DNA of 64,000 nt from Nothobranchius furzeri (taxonomy: Eukaryota; Chordata; Actinopteri; Cyprinodontiformes; Nothobranchiidae), in NCBI RefSeq assembly GCF_043380555.1, contig NC_091746.1, positions 11,927,478-11,991,477 of the forward strand, written 5' to 3'. The notes under the pieces are model-generated. The model had not been told where the DNA came from and did not search any database. It was given only the letters and a program-made list of their open reading frames with translations. Positions 1 through 11,611 of the stretch are shown in pieces. Numbering within the stretch: position 1 is the first letter of the stretch; each line of letters opens with the position of its first letter. The translations under genes were made by a program, and so were the position numbers.

Positions 1-2625
1 CGCGCCCCGAGGAGCGTCTTGCCACATGTAAGCACTGGGTCTGACTGAGCGCCTCCAGGAGAGAGGCCCCAGCAAGACGCGCCCCGAGGAGCATCTTGCC
101 TTATGTCAGCACTCGGTCTGACTGAGCGCCTCCAGGAGATAGGCCCAAGCAAGACGCGCCCCGAGGAGCGTCTTGCCACATGTCAACAATGGGTCTGACT
201 GAGGGCCTCCAGGAGAGAAGCCCAAGCAAGACGCGCCCCGAGGAGCGTCTTGTTACATGTCAGGACTCGGTCTGACTGAGCGCCTCCAGGAGAGAGGCCC
301 AAGCAAGACGCACCCCGGGGAGCGTCTTGCCACATGTCAACACTTGGTCTGACTGAGCGCCTCCAGGAGATAGGCCCAAGCAAGACGCGCCCCGAGGAGC
401 GTCTTGCCACGTGTCAACACTGTGTCTGACTGAGCGTCTCCAGGAGAGAGGCCCAAGCAAGACGCGCCCCGAGGAGCGTCTTGCCACATGTCAACAATGG
501 GTCTGACTGAGGGCCTCCAAGAGAGAAGCCCAAGCAAGACGCGCCCCGAGGAGCGTCTTGCCACATGTCACCACTGGGTCTGACTGAGCGCCTCCAGGAG
601 AGAGGCCCAAGCAAGACGCGCCCCGAGGAGCGTCTTGCCACATGTCACCACTGGGTCTGACTGAGCGCCTCCAGGAGAGAGGCCCAAGCAAAACGCGCCC
701 CGAGGAGCGTCTTGCCATATGTCAACAATGAGTCTGACTGAGGGCCTCGGCGAGAGAAGCCCAAGCAAGACGCGTCCCGAGGAGCGTCTTGCCACATGTC
801 GGCACTCGGTCTGACTGAACGCCTCTAGGAGAGAAGCCCGAGCAAGACGCGCCCCGAGGAGCGTCTTGCCACATATCAATAATGGGTCTGACTGAGGGCC
901 TCCATGAGAGAAGCCCAAGCAAGACGCGCCCCGAGGAGCGTCTTGCCACATGTAAGCAATGGGTCTGACTGAGCGCCTCCAGGAGAGAGGACCCAGCAAG
1001 ACGCGCCCCGAGGAGCATCTTGCCTTATGTCAGCACTCGGTCTGACTGAGCGCCTCCAGGAGATAGGCCCACGCAAGACGCGCCCCGAGGAGCGTCTTGC
1101 CACATGTCAACAATGGGTCTGACTGAGGGCCTCCAGGAGAGAAGCCCAAGCAAGACGCGCCCCGAGGAGCGTCTTCTTACATGTCAGGACTCGGTCTGAC
1201 TGAGCGCCTCCAGGAGAGAGGCCCAAGCAAGACGCGCCCCGAGGAGCGTCTTGCCACATGTCAACAATGGGTCTGACTGAGGGCCTCCAAGAGAGAAGCC
1301 CAAGCAAGACACGCCCCGAGGAGCGTCTTGCACCATGTCAACACTGGGTCTGACTGAGCACCTCCAGGAGAGAGGCCCAAGCAAGACTCGCCCCGAGGAG
1401 CGTCTTGCCACCTTTCATTAATGGGTCTGACTGAGGGCCTCCATGAGAGAAGCCCAAGCAAGACGCGCCCCGAGGAGCGTCTTGCCACATGTCAGCACTC
1501 GGTCTGACTGAGGGCCTCCAGGAGAGAGGCCCAAGCAAGACGCGCCCCGAGGAGCGTCTTGCCACATATCAACAATGGGTCTGACTGAGGGCCTCCATGA
1601 GAGAAGCCCAAGCAAGACGCGCCCTGAGGAGCGTCTTGTCACGTGTCAACACTGGGTCTGACTGAGCGTCTCCAGGAGAGAGGCCCAAGCAAGACGCGCC
1701 CCGAGGAGCGTCTTGCCACATGTCACCACTGGGTCTGACTGAGCGCCTCCAGGAGAGAGGCCCAAGCAAGACGCGCCCCGAGGAGCGTCTTGCCACATGT
1801 AAGCACTGGGTCTGACTGAGCGCCTCCAGGAGACAGGCCCCAGCAAGACGCGCCCCGAGGAGCGTCTTGCCTTATGTCAGCACTCGGTCTGACTGAGCGC
1901 CTCCAGGAGAGAGGCCCAAGCAAGACGCGCCCCGAGGAGCGTCTTGCCACATGTCACCACTGGGTCTGACTGAGCGCCTCCAGGAGAGAGGCCCAAGCAA
2001 AACGCGCCCCGAGGAGCGTCTTGCCATATGTCAACAATGAGTCTGACTGAGGGCCTCGGGGAGAGAAGCCCAAGCAAGACGCGTCCCGAGGAGCGTCTTG
2101 CCACATGTCGGCACTCGGTCTGACTGAACGCCTCTAGGAGAGAAGCCCCAGCAAGACACGCCCCGAGGAGCGTCTTGCCACATATCAACAATGGGTCTGA
2201 CTGAGGGCCTCCATGAGAGAAGCCCAAGCAAGAAGCGCCCCGAGGAGCGTCTTGCCACATGTAAGCACTGGGTCTGACTGAGCGCCTCCAGGAGAGAGGA
2301 CCCAGCAAGACGCGCCCCGAGCAGCATCTTGCCTTATGTCAGCACTCGGTCTGACTGAGGGCCTCCAGGAGATAGGCCCAAGCAAGACGCGCCCCGAGGA
2401 GCGTCTTGCCACATGTCAACAATGGGTCTGACTGAGGGCCTCCAGGAGAGAAGCCCAAGCAAGACGCGCCCCGAGGAGCGTCTTGTTACTTGTCAGGACT
2501 CGGTCTGACTGAGCGCCTCCAGGAGAGAGGCCCAAGCAAGACGCACCCCGAGGAGAGTCTTGCCACATGTCAACACTTGGTCTGACTGAGCGCCTCCAGG
2601 AGATAGGCCCAAGCAAGACGCATCC
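1..2625 (+). repeat. 41-monomer higher-order block, copy 1
   Basis: The same run of variant monomers recurs from 3,158 at an offset of 3,157 bp (41 x 77), almost base for base. Shared private variants include the CCTCGGCGAG segment at about 746 and CTTTCATTA at 1,412. The copies part near 2,621, within the hairpin segment of a monomer (GACGCATCCC here, GACGCGCCCC at 5,778). The block is cut by the window start. Much of it also recurs at an offset of 35,266 bp (458 monomers): CCTTTCATTA at 1,411 reappears at 36,677. Confidence 0.88.
149..176. repeat. Monomer inverted repeat (hairpin element), first clean example
   Basis: A perfect 9-bp inverted repeat, GCAAGACGC at 149-157 and GCGTCTTGC at 168-176, encloses the asymmetric loop GCCCCGAGGA (158-167). 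It recurs once per monomer throughout the window and is the most conserved part of the unit. It holds the four CpG dinucleotides common to nearly all monomers. Because the stem is self-complementary, only the loop shows orientation. The inverted repeat is seen directly; extrusion as a hairpin or cruciform is inference. A protein-binding palindrome is an equally possible role. Confidence 0.9.
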
Positions 2626-3157
2626 CGAGGAGCGTCTTGCCACATGTCAGCACTCGGTCTGACTGAGCGCCTCCAGGAGAGAGGCCCCAGCAAGACGCGC
2701 CCGGAGGAGCGTCTTGCCTTATGTCAGCACTCGGTCTGACTGAGCGCCTCCAGGAGAGAGGCCCAAGCAAGACGCGCCCCGAGGAGCGTCTTGCCACATG
2801 TCACCACTGGGTCTGACAGAGCGCCTCCAGGAGAGAGGCCCCTGCAAGACGCGCCCCGAGGAGCGTCTTGCCTTATGTCAGCACTCGGTCTGACTGAGCG
2901 TCTCCAGGAGAGAGGCCCAAGCAAGACGCGCCCCGAGGAGCGTCTTGCCACATGTCACCACTGGGTCTGACTGAGCGCCTCCAGGAGAGAGGCCCAAGCA
3001 AAACGCGCCCCGAGGAGCGTCTTGCCACACGTCGGCACTCGGTCTGACTGAACGCCTCTAGGAGAGAAGCCCCAGCAAGACGCGCCCCGAGGAGCGTCTT
3101 GCCACATATCAACAATGGGTCTGACTGAGGGCCTCCATGAGAGAAGCCCAAGCAAGA

Positions 3158-5782
3158 CGCGCCCCGAGGAGCGTCTTGCCACATGTAAGCACTGGGTCTG
3201 ACTGAGCGCCTCCAGGAGAGAGGCCCCAGCAAGACGCGCCCCGAGGAGCATCTTGCCTTATGTCAGCACTCGGTCTGACTGAGCGCCTCCAGGAGATAGG
3301 CCCAAGCAAGACGCGCCCCGAGGAGCGTCTTGCCACATGTCAACAATGGGTCTGACTGAGGGCCTCCAGGAGAGAAGCCCAAGCAAGACGCGCCCCGAGG
3401 AGCGTCTTGTTACATGTCAGGACTCGGTCTGACTGAGCGCCTCCAGGAGAGAGGCCCAAGCAAGACGCACCCCGGGGAGCGTCTTGCCACATGTCAACAC
3501 TTGGTCTGACTGAGCGCCTCCAGGAGATAGGCCCAAGCAAGACGCGCCCCGAGGAGCGTCTTGCCACGTGTCAACACTGTGTCTGACTGAGCGTCTCCAG
3601 GAGAGAGGCCCAAGCAAGACGCGCCCCGAGGAGCGTCTTGCCACATGTCAACAATGGGTCTGACTGAGGGCCTCCAAGAGAGAAGCCCAAGCAAGACGCG
3701 CCCCGAGGAGCGTCTTGCCACATGTCACCACTGGGTCTGACTGAGCGCCTCCAGGAGAGAGGCCCAAGCAAGACGCGCCCCGAGGAGCGTCTTGCCACAT
3801 GTCACCACTGGGTCTGACTGAGCGCCTCCAGGAGAGAGGCCCAAGCAAAACGCGCCCCGAGGAGCGTCTTGCCATATGTCAACAATGAGTCTGACTGAGG
3901 GCCTCGGCGAGAGAAGCCCAAGCAAGACGCGTCCCGAGGAGCGTCTTGCCACATGTCGGCACTCGGTCTGACTGAACGCCTCTAGGAGAGAAGCCCGAGC
4001 AAGACGCGCCCCGAGGAGCGTCTTGCCACATATCAATAATGGGTCTGACTGAGGGCCTCCATGAGAGAAGCCCAAGCAAGACGCGCCCCGAGGAGCGTCT
4101 TGCCACATGTAAGCAATGGGTCTGACTGAGCGCCTCCAGGAGAGAGGACCCAGCAAGACGCGCCCCGAGGAGCATCTTGCCTTATGTCAGCACTCGGTCT
4201 GACTGAGCGCCTCCAGGAGATAGGCCCACGCAAGACGCGCCCCGAGGAGCGTCTTGCCACATGTCAACAATGGGTCTGACTGAGGGCCTCCAGGAGAGAA
4301 GCCCAAGCAAGACGCGCCCCGAGGAGCGTCTTCTTACATGTCAGGACTCGGTCTGACTGAGCGCCTCCAGGAGAGAGGCCCAAGCAAGACGCGCCCCGAG
4401 GAGCGTCTTGCCACATGTCAACAATGGGTCTGACTGAGGGCCTCCAAGAGAGAAGCCCAAGCAAGACACGCCCCGAGGAGCGTCTTGCACCATGTCAACA
4501 CTGGGTCTGACTGAGCACCTCCAGGAGAGAGGCCCAAGCAAGACTCGCCCCGAGGAGCGTCTTGCCACCTTTCATTAATGGGTCTGACTGAGGGCCTCCA
4601 TGAGAGAAGCCCAAGCAAGACGCGCCCCGAGGAGCGTCTTGCCACATGTCAGCACTCGGTCTGACTGAGGGCCTCCAGGAGAGAGGCCCAAGCAAGACGC
4701 GCCCCGAGGAGCGTCTTGCCACATATCAACAATGGGTCTGACTGAGGGCCTCCATGAGAGAAGCCCAAGCAAGACGCGCCCTGAGGAGCGTCTTGTCACG
4801 TGTCAACACTGGGTCTGACTGAGCGTCTCCAGGAGAGAGGCCCAAGCAAGACGCGCCCCGAGGAGCGTCTTGCCACATGTCACCACTGGGTCTGACTGAG
4901 CGCCTCCAGGAGAGAGGCCCAAGCAAGACGCGCCCCGAGGAGCGTCTTGCCACATGTAAGCACTGGGTCTGACTGAGCGCCTCCAGGAGACAGGCCCCAG
5001 CAAGACGCGCCCCGAGGAGCGTCTTGCCTTATGTCAGCACTCGGTCTGACTGAGCGCCTCCAGGAGAGAGGCCCAAGCAAGACGCGCCCCGAGGAGCGTC
5101 TTGCCACATGTCACCACTGGGTCTGACTGAGCGCCTCCAGGAGAGAGGCCCAAGCAAAACGCGCCCCGAGGAGCGTCTTGCCATATGTCAACAATGAGTC
5201 TGACTGAGGGCCTCGGGGAGAGAAGCCCAAGCAAGACGCGTCCCGAGGAGCGTCTTGCCACATGTCGGCACTCGGTCTGACTGAACGCCTCTAGGAGAGA
5301 AGCCCCAGCAAGACGCGCCCCGAGGAGCGTCTTGCCACATATCAACAATGGGTCTGACTGAGGGCCTCCATGAGAGAAGCCCAAGCAAGAAGCGCCCCGA
5401 GGAGCGTCTTGCCACATGTAAGCACTGGGTCTGACTGAGCGCCTCCAGGAGAGAGGACCCAGCAAGACGCGCCCCGAGCAGCATCTTGCCTTATGTCAGC
5501 ACTCGGTCTGACTGAGGGCCTCCAGGAGATAGGCCCAAGCAAGACGCGCCCCGAGGAGCGTCTTGCCACATGTCAACAATGGGTCTGACTGAGGGCCTCC
5601 AGGAGAGAAGCCCAAGCAAGACGCGCCCCGAGGAGCGTCTTGTTACTTGTCAGGACTCGGTCTGACTGAGCGCCTCCAGGAGAGAGGCCCAAGCAAGACG
5701 CACCCCGAGGAGAGTCTTGCCACATGTCAACACTTGGTCTGACTGAGCGCCTCCAGGAGATAGGCCCAAGCAAGACGCGCCC
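3158..5782 (+). repeat. 41-monomer higher-order block, copy 2
   Basis: Near-identical to 1-2,625 at an offset of 3,157 bp. A few substitutions separate the copies, for example CGGGGAG near 2,073 and 5,230 in both but a different CACG/CGCG pattern at 2,158 and 5,315. The 532 bp between the copies (2,626-3,157) belong to a different variant run, resembling that near 24.4-24.9 kb and 29.0-29.5 kb, so the region is a mosaic and not a simple duplication. Confidence 0.87.
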
Positions 5783-6254
5783 CGAGGAGCGTCTTGCCAC
5801 GTGTCAACCCTGTGTCTGACTGAGCGTCTCCAGGAGAGAGGCCCAAGCAAGACGCGCCCCGAGGAGCGTCTTGCCACGTGTCACCACTGGGTCTGACTGA
5901 GTGCCTCCAGGAGAGAGGCCCAAGCAAGACGCGCCCCGAGGAGCGTCTTGCCACGTGTCACCACTGGGTCTGATTGAGCACCTCCAGGAGAGAGGCCCCA
6001 ACAAGACGTGTCCCGAGGAGCGTCTTGCCACATATCAACAATGGGTCTGACTGAGGGACTCCATGAGAGAAGCCCAAGCAAGACGCGCCCCGGAGAGCGT
6101 CTTGTCACGTGTCAACACTGGGTCTGACTGAGCGTCTCCAGGAGAGAGGCCCAAGCAAGACGCGCCCCGAGGAGCGTCTTGCCACATGTCACCACTGGGT
6201 CTGACTGAGCGCCTCCAGGAGAGAGGCCCAAGCAAGACGCGCCCCGAGGAGCGT
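5783..6254 (+). repeat. Satellite monomers between higher-order blocks
   Basis: About six ordinary forward monomers, including CACGTG-bearing ones and the variant GGCCCCAACAAGACG near 6,000. The same run appears at about 33.0-33.4 kb, 37.8-38.2 kb and 42.5-42.9 kb, and inverted near 55.7-55.9 kb and 60.6-60.9 kb. Nothing other than satellite is present. Confidence 0.8.
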
Positions 6255-7591
6255 CTTGTCACGTGTCAACACTGGTTCTGACTGAGCGTCTGCAGGAGAG
6301 AGGCCCAAGCAAGACGGGCCCCGAGGAGTGTCTTGCCACATGTAAGCACTGGGTCTGACTGAGCGCCTCCAGGAGAGAGGCCCCAGCAAGACGCGCCCCG
6401 AGGAGCGTCTTGCCTTATGTCAGCACTCGGTCTGACTGAGCGCCTCCAGGAGAGAGGCCCAAGCAAGACGCGCCCCGAGGAGCGTCTTGCCACATGTCAA
6501 CAATGGGTCTGACTGAGATCCTCCAAGAGAGAAGCCCAAGCAAGATGCGCCCCGAGGAGCGTCTTGCACCATGTCAACAGTGGGTCTTACTGAGCACCTC
6601 CAGGAGAGAGGCCCAAGCAAGACTCGCCCCGAGGAGCGTCTTGCCACATATCAACAATGGCTCTGACTGAGGGCATCCATGAGAGAAGCCCAAGCAAGAC
6701 GCGCCCCGAGGAGCGTCTTGCCACATGTCAGCACTCGGTCTGACTGAGCGCCTCCAGGAGAGAGGCCCAAGCAAGACGCGCCCCGAGGAGCGTCTTGCCA
6801 CATATCAACAATGGGTCTGACTGAGGGCCTCCATGAGAGAAGCCCAAGCAAGACGCGCCCCGAGGAGCGTCTTGTCACGTGTCAACACTGGTTCTGACTG
6901 AGCGTCTCCAGGAGAGAGGCCCAAGCAAGACGCGCCCCGAGGAGCGTCTTGCCACATGTCACCACTGGGTCTGACTGAGCGCCTCCAGGAGAGAGGCCCA
7001 AGCAAGACGCGCCCCGAGGAGCGTCTTGCCACATGTAAGCACTGGGTCTGACTGAGCGCCTCCAGGAGAGAGGCCCCAGCAAGACGCGCCCCGAGGAGCG
7101 TCTTGCCTTATGTCAGCACTCGGTCTGACTGAGCGCCTCCAGGAGAGAGGCCCAAGCAAGACCCGCCCTGAGGAGCGTCTTGCCACATGTCAACAATGGG
7201 TCTGACTGAGGGCCTCCAGGAGAGAAGCCCAAGCAAGACGCGCCCCGGGGAGCGTCTTGCCACATGTCAACAATGGGTCTGACTGAGGGCCTCCAAGAGA
7301 GAAGCCCAAGCAAGACGCGCCCCGAGGAGCGTCTTGCACCATGTCAACACTGGGTCTGACTGAGCACCTCCAGGAGAGAGGCCCAAGCAAGACTCGCCCC
7401 GAGGAGCGTCTTGCCACATATCAACAATGGGTCTGACTGAGGGCCTCCATGAGAGAAGCCCAAGCAAGACGCGCCCCGAGGAGCGTCTTGCCACATGTCA
7501 GCACTCGGTCTGACTGAGCGCCTCCAGGAGAGAGGCCCAAGCAAGACGCGCCCCGAGGAGCGTCTTGCCACATATCAACAATGGGTCTGAC

Positions 7592-8361
7592 TGAGGGCCT
7601 CCATGAGAGAAGCCCAAGCAAGACGCGCCCCGAGGAGCGTCTTGTCACATGTCACCACTGGGTCTGACTGAGCGCCTCTAGGAGAGAGGCCCAAGCAAGA
7701 TGCGCCCCGGGGAGCGTCTTGCCACATGTCACCACTGGGTCTGACTGATCGCCTCCAGGAGAGAGGCCCAAGCAAAACGCGCCCCGAGGAGCGTCTTGCC
7801 ACATGTCAACAATGAGTCTGACTGAGGGCCTCGAGGAGAGAAGCCCAAGCTAGACGCGTCCCGAGAAGCGTCTTGCCACATGTCGGCACTCGGTCTGACT
7901 GAACGCCTCTAGGAGAGAAGCCCCAGCAAGACGCGCCCCGAGGAGCGTCTTACCACGTGTCAACACTGGGTCTGTTTGAGGGCCTCCATGAGAGAAGCCC
8001 AAGCAAGACGCGCCCCGAGGAGCGTCTTGTCACATGTCACCACTGGGTCTGACTGAGCGCCTCCAGGAGAGAGGCCCAAGCAAGATGCGCCCCGGGGAGC
8101 GTCTTGCCACATGTCACCACTGGGTCTGACTGATCGCCTCCAGGAGAGAGGCCCAAGCAAAACGCGCCCCGAGGAGCGTCTTGCCACATGTCAACAATGA
8201 GTCTGACTGAGGGCCTCGAGGAGAGAAGCCCAAGCTAGACGCGTCCCGAGAAGCGTCTTGCCACATGTCGGCACTCGGTCTGACTGAACGCCTCTAGGAG
8301 AGAAGCCCCAGCAAGACACGCCCCGAGGAGCGTCTTACCACGTGTCAACACTGGGTCTGTT
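7592..8361 (+). repeat. Five-monomer (385-bp) tandem duplication
   Basis: Bases 7,592-7,976 are followed directly by a near-identical 7,977-8,361. Both contain the rare variants GAAGCCCAAGCTAGACGCG, CGAGAAGCGTCTT and TTACCACGTG. The paralogous block at 10.7-11.2 kb has only one copy, so the extra five monomers were either gained here or lost there. Confidence 0.85.
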
Positions 8362-8619
8362 TGAGGGCCTCCAGGAGAGAGGCCCAAGCAAGACGCGCCC
8401 CGAGGAGCGTCTTGACACGTGTCACCACTGGGTCTGATTGAGCGCCTCCAGGAGAGAGGCCACAGCAAGACGCGCCCCGAGGAGCATCTTGCCTTATGTC
8501 AGCACTCGGTCTGACTGAGCGCCTCCAGGAGAGAGGCCCAAGCAAGACGCGCCCCGAGGAGCGTCTTGCCACATGTCAACAATGGGTCTGACAGAGGGCC
8601 TCCAGGAGAGAGGCCCAAG

Positions 8620-8645
8620 CAAGACGCTCCTCGGGGCGCGTCTTG
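8620..8645. other. Monomer with inverted hairpin loop (copy 1)
   Basis: Inside the forward array this hairpin has the normal stems CAAGACGC (8,620-8,627) and GCGTCTTG (8,638-8,645), but the loop at 8,628-8,637 reads TCCTCGGGGC, the exact reverse complement of the usual loop. Flanking sequence on both sides is forward and the 77-bp phase is unchanged. Because the stems are mutually complementary, inverting the loop alone or the whole 26-bp element gives the same product. Confidence 0.93.
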
Positions 8646-8670
8646 TCACATGTCAACACTGGGTCTGACT

Positions 8671-9411
8671 GAGCGCCTCCAGGAGAGAATGCCCAGCAAG
8701 ACGCGCCCCGAGGAGCGTCTTGCCACATGTCAGCACTCGGTCTGACTGAGCGCCTCCAGGAGAGAGGCCCAAGCAAGATGCGCCCCGAGGAGCGTCTTGC
8801 CACATGTAAACAATGGGTCTGACTGAGGGCCTCCAGGAGAGAAGCCCAAGCAAGACGCGCCCCGAGGAGCGTCTTGCCACATGTCAGCACTCGGTCTGAC
8901 TGAGCACCTCCAGGAGAGAGGCCCAAGCAAGACGCGCCCCGAGGAGAGTCTTGCCACATGTCAACACTGGGTCTGACTGAGCACCTCCAGGAGAGAGGCC
9001 CAAGCAAGACGCGCCCCGAGGAGCGTCTTGCCACATGTCAACACTGGGTCTGACAGAGGGCCTCCAGGAGAGAGGCCCAAGCAAGACGCGCCCCGAGGAG
9101 CGTCTTGCCACATGTCAACAATGAGTCTGACTGAGGGCCTCCAGGAGAGAAGCCCAAGCAAGACGCGCCCCGAGGAGTGTCTTGCCACATGTCAGCACTC
9201 GGTCTGACTGAGCGCCTCCAGGAGAGAGGCCCAAGCAAGATGCGCCCCGAGGAGCGTCTTGCCACATGTCAACAATGGGTCTGACTGAGGGCCTCCAGGA
9301 GAGAAGCCCAAGCAAGACGCGCCCCGGGGAGCGTCTTGCCACATGTGAACAATGGGTCTGACTGAGGGCCTCCATGAGAGAAGCCCAAGCAAGACGCGCC
9401 CAGAGGAGCGT
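8671..9411 (+). repeat. Mosaic satellite monomers
   Basis: About ten monomers that share variant runs with 11.45-11.8 kb at an offset of 2,541 bp (33 monomers) and with 12.5-12.9 kb. They include GAGAATGCCCAG (about 8,686) and CATGTGAACAATGGG (9,344), which I did not notice elsewhere. No non-satellite sequence is present. Confidence 0.75.
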
Positions 9412-11442
9412 CTTGTCACGTGTCAACACTGGTTCTGACTGAGCGTCTGCAGGAGAGAGGCCCAAGCAAGACGGGCCCCGAGGAGTGTCTTGCCACATGT
9501 AAGCACTGGGTCTGACTGAGCGCCTCCAGGAGAGAGGCCCCAGCAAGACGCGCCCCGAGGAGCGTCTTGCCTTATGTCAGCACTCGGTCTGACTGAGCGC
9601 CTCCAGGAGAGAGGCCCAAGCAAGACGCGCCCCGAGGAGCGTCTTGCCACATGTCAACAATGGGTCTGACTGAGATCCTCCAAGAGAGAAGCCCAAGCAA
9701 GATGCGCCCCGAGGAGCGTCTTGCACCATGTCAACAGTGGGTCTTACTGAGCACCTCCAGGAGAGAGGCCCAAGCAAGACTCGCCCCGAGGAGCGTCTTG
9801 CCACATATCAACAATGGCTCTGACTGAGGGCATCCATGAGAGAAGCCCAAGCAAGACGCGCCCCGAGGAGCGTCTTGCCACATGTCAGCACTCGGTCTGA
9901 CTGAGCGCCTCCAGGAGAGAGGCCCAAGCAAGACGCGCCCCGAGGAGCGTCTTGCCACATATCAACAATGGGTCTGACTGAGGGCCTCCATGAGAGAAGC
10001 CCAAGCAAGACGCGCCCCGAGGAGCGTCTTGTCACGTGTCAACACTGGTTCTGACTGAGCGTCTCCAGGAGAGAGGCCCAAGCAAGACGCGCCCCGAGGA
10101 GCGTCTTGCCACATGTCACCACTGGGTCTGACTGAGCGCCTCCAGGAGAGAGGCCCAAGCAAGACGCGCCCCGAGGAGCGTCTTGCCACATGTAAGCACT
10201 GGGTCTGACTGAGCGCCTCCAGGAGAGAGGCCCCAGCAAGACGCGCCCCGAGGAGCGTCTTGCCTTATGTCAGCACTCGGTCTGACTGAGCGCCTCCAGG
10301 AGAGAGGCCCAAGCAAGACGCGCCCTGAGGAGCGTCTTGCCACATGTCAACAATGGGTCTGACTGAGGGCCTCCAGGAGAGAAGCCCAAGCAAGACGCGC
10401 CCCGGGGAGCGTCTTGCCACATGTCAACAATGGGTCTGACTGAGGGCCTCCAAGAGAGAAGCCCAAGCAAGACGCGCCCCGAGGAGCGTCTTGCACCATG
10501 TCAACACTGGGTCTGACTGAGCACCTCCAGGAGAGAGGCCCAAGCAAGACTCGCCCCGAGGAGCGTCTTGCCACTAATCAACAATGGGTCTGACTGAGGG
10601 CCTCCATGAGAGAAGCCCAAGCAAGACGCGCCCCGAGGAGCGTCTTGCCACATGTCAGCACTCGGTCTGACTGAGCGCCTCCAGGAGAGAGGCCCAAGCA
10701 AGACGCGCCCCGAGGAGCGTCTTGCCACATATCAACAATGGGTCTGACTGAGGGCCTCCATGAGAGAAGCCCAAGCAAGACGCGCCCCGAGGAGCGTCTT
10801 GTCACATGTCACCACTGGGTCTGACTGAGCGCCTCTAGGAGAGAGGCCCAAGCAAGATGCGCCCCGGGGAGCGTCTTGCCACATGTCACCACTGGGTCTG
10901 ACTGATCGCCTCCAGGAGAGAGGCCCAAGCAAAACGCGCCCCGAGGAGCGTCTTGCCACATGTCAACAATGAGTCTGACTGAGGGCCTCGAGGAGAGAAG
11001 CCCAAGCTAGACGCGTCCCGAGAAGCGTCTTGCCACATGTCGGCACTCGGTCTGACTGAACGCCTCTAGGAGAGAAGCCCCAGCAAGACGCGCCCCGAGG
11101 AGCGTCTTACCACGTGTCAACACTGGGTCTGTTTGAGGGCCTCCAGGAGAGAGGCCCAAGCAAGACGCGCCCCGAGGAGCGTCTTGACACGTGTCACCAC
11201 TGGGTCTGATTGAGCGCCTCCAGGAGAGAGGCCACAGCAAGACGCGCCCCGAGGAGCATCTTGCCTTATGTCAGCACTCGGTCTGACTGAGCGCCTCCAG
11301 GAGAGAGGCCCAAGCAAGACGCGCCCCGAGGAGCGTCTTGCCACATGTCAACAATGGGTCTGACAGAGGGCCTCCAGGAGAGAGGCCCAAGCAAGACGCT
11401 CCTCGGGGCGCGTCTTGTCACATGTCAACACTGGGTCTGACT
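9412..11442 (+). repeat. Higher-order block (41-monomer offset), copy 2
   Basis: Copy of 6,255-8,670 without the internal five-monomer duplication. It contains the second loop-inverted hairpin (11,392-11,417). Its 10.5-11.25 kb part is also the closest match in the window, in reverse orientation, to the first 750 bases of the inverted array after 48,206: position x here pairs with 59,461 minus x there. Confidence 0.86.
11392..11417. other. Monomer with inverted hairpin loop (copy 2)
   Basis: This is the same loop inversion as at 8,620-8,645, with the loop TCCTCGGGGC at 11,400-11,409 between normal stems. It lies 2,772 bp (36 monomers) from the first copy in the matching position of the duplicated block and shares the preceding TCTGACAGAGGG variant. 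One flip event followed by block duplication is the simplest reading. Confidence 0.92.
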
Positions 11443-11611
11443 GAGGGCCTCCAGGAGAGAAGCCCAAGCAAGACGCGCCCCGAGGAGCGTCTTGCCACAT
11501 GTCAGCACTCGGTCTGACTGAGCACCTCCAGGAGAGAGGCCCAAGCAAGACACGCCCCGAGGAGAGTCTTGCCACATGTCAACACTGGGTCTGACTGAGC
11601 ACCTCCAGGAG

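Larger units (their letters stand above)
6255..8670 (+). repeat. Higher-order block (41-monomer offset), copy 1
   Basis: Bases 6,255-7,988 recur at 9,412-11,145, again offset by 3,157 bp (41 monomers). Shared private variants include GCGTCTGCAGG (6,287) and GACGGGCCCCGAGGAGTG (6,313). The remainder, to about 8,670, recurs at an offset of 2,772 bp (36 monomers) because this copy carries an extra 385 bp (five monomers). The loop-inverted hairpin lies near the downstream end. Confidence 0.86.

Noticed and set aside
149..176. The hairpin as a rho-independent terminator, tRNA or other structured RNA gene.
   Set aside because: There is no T tract after the stem, no tRNA-like fold, and it occurs in every monomer in both array orientations without a gene upstream.
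1324..1340. GCACCATG in place of GCCACATG as a compensated insertion plus deletion.
   Set aside because: The variant keeps length and recurs as an inherited monomer type. Two substitutions explain it equally well, so no separate event is claimed.
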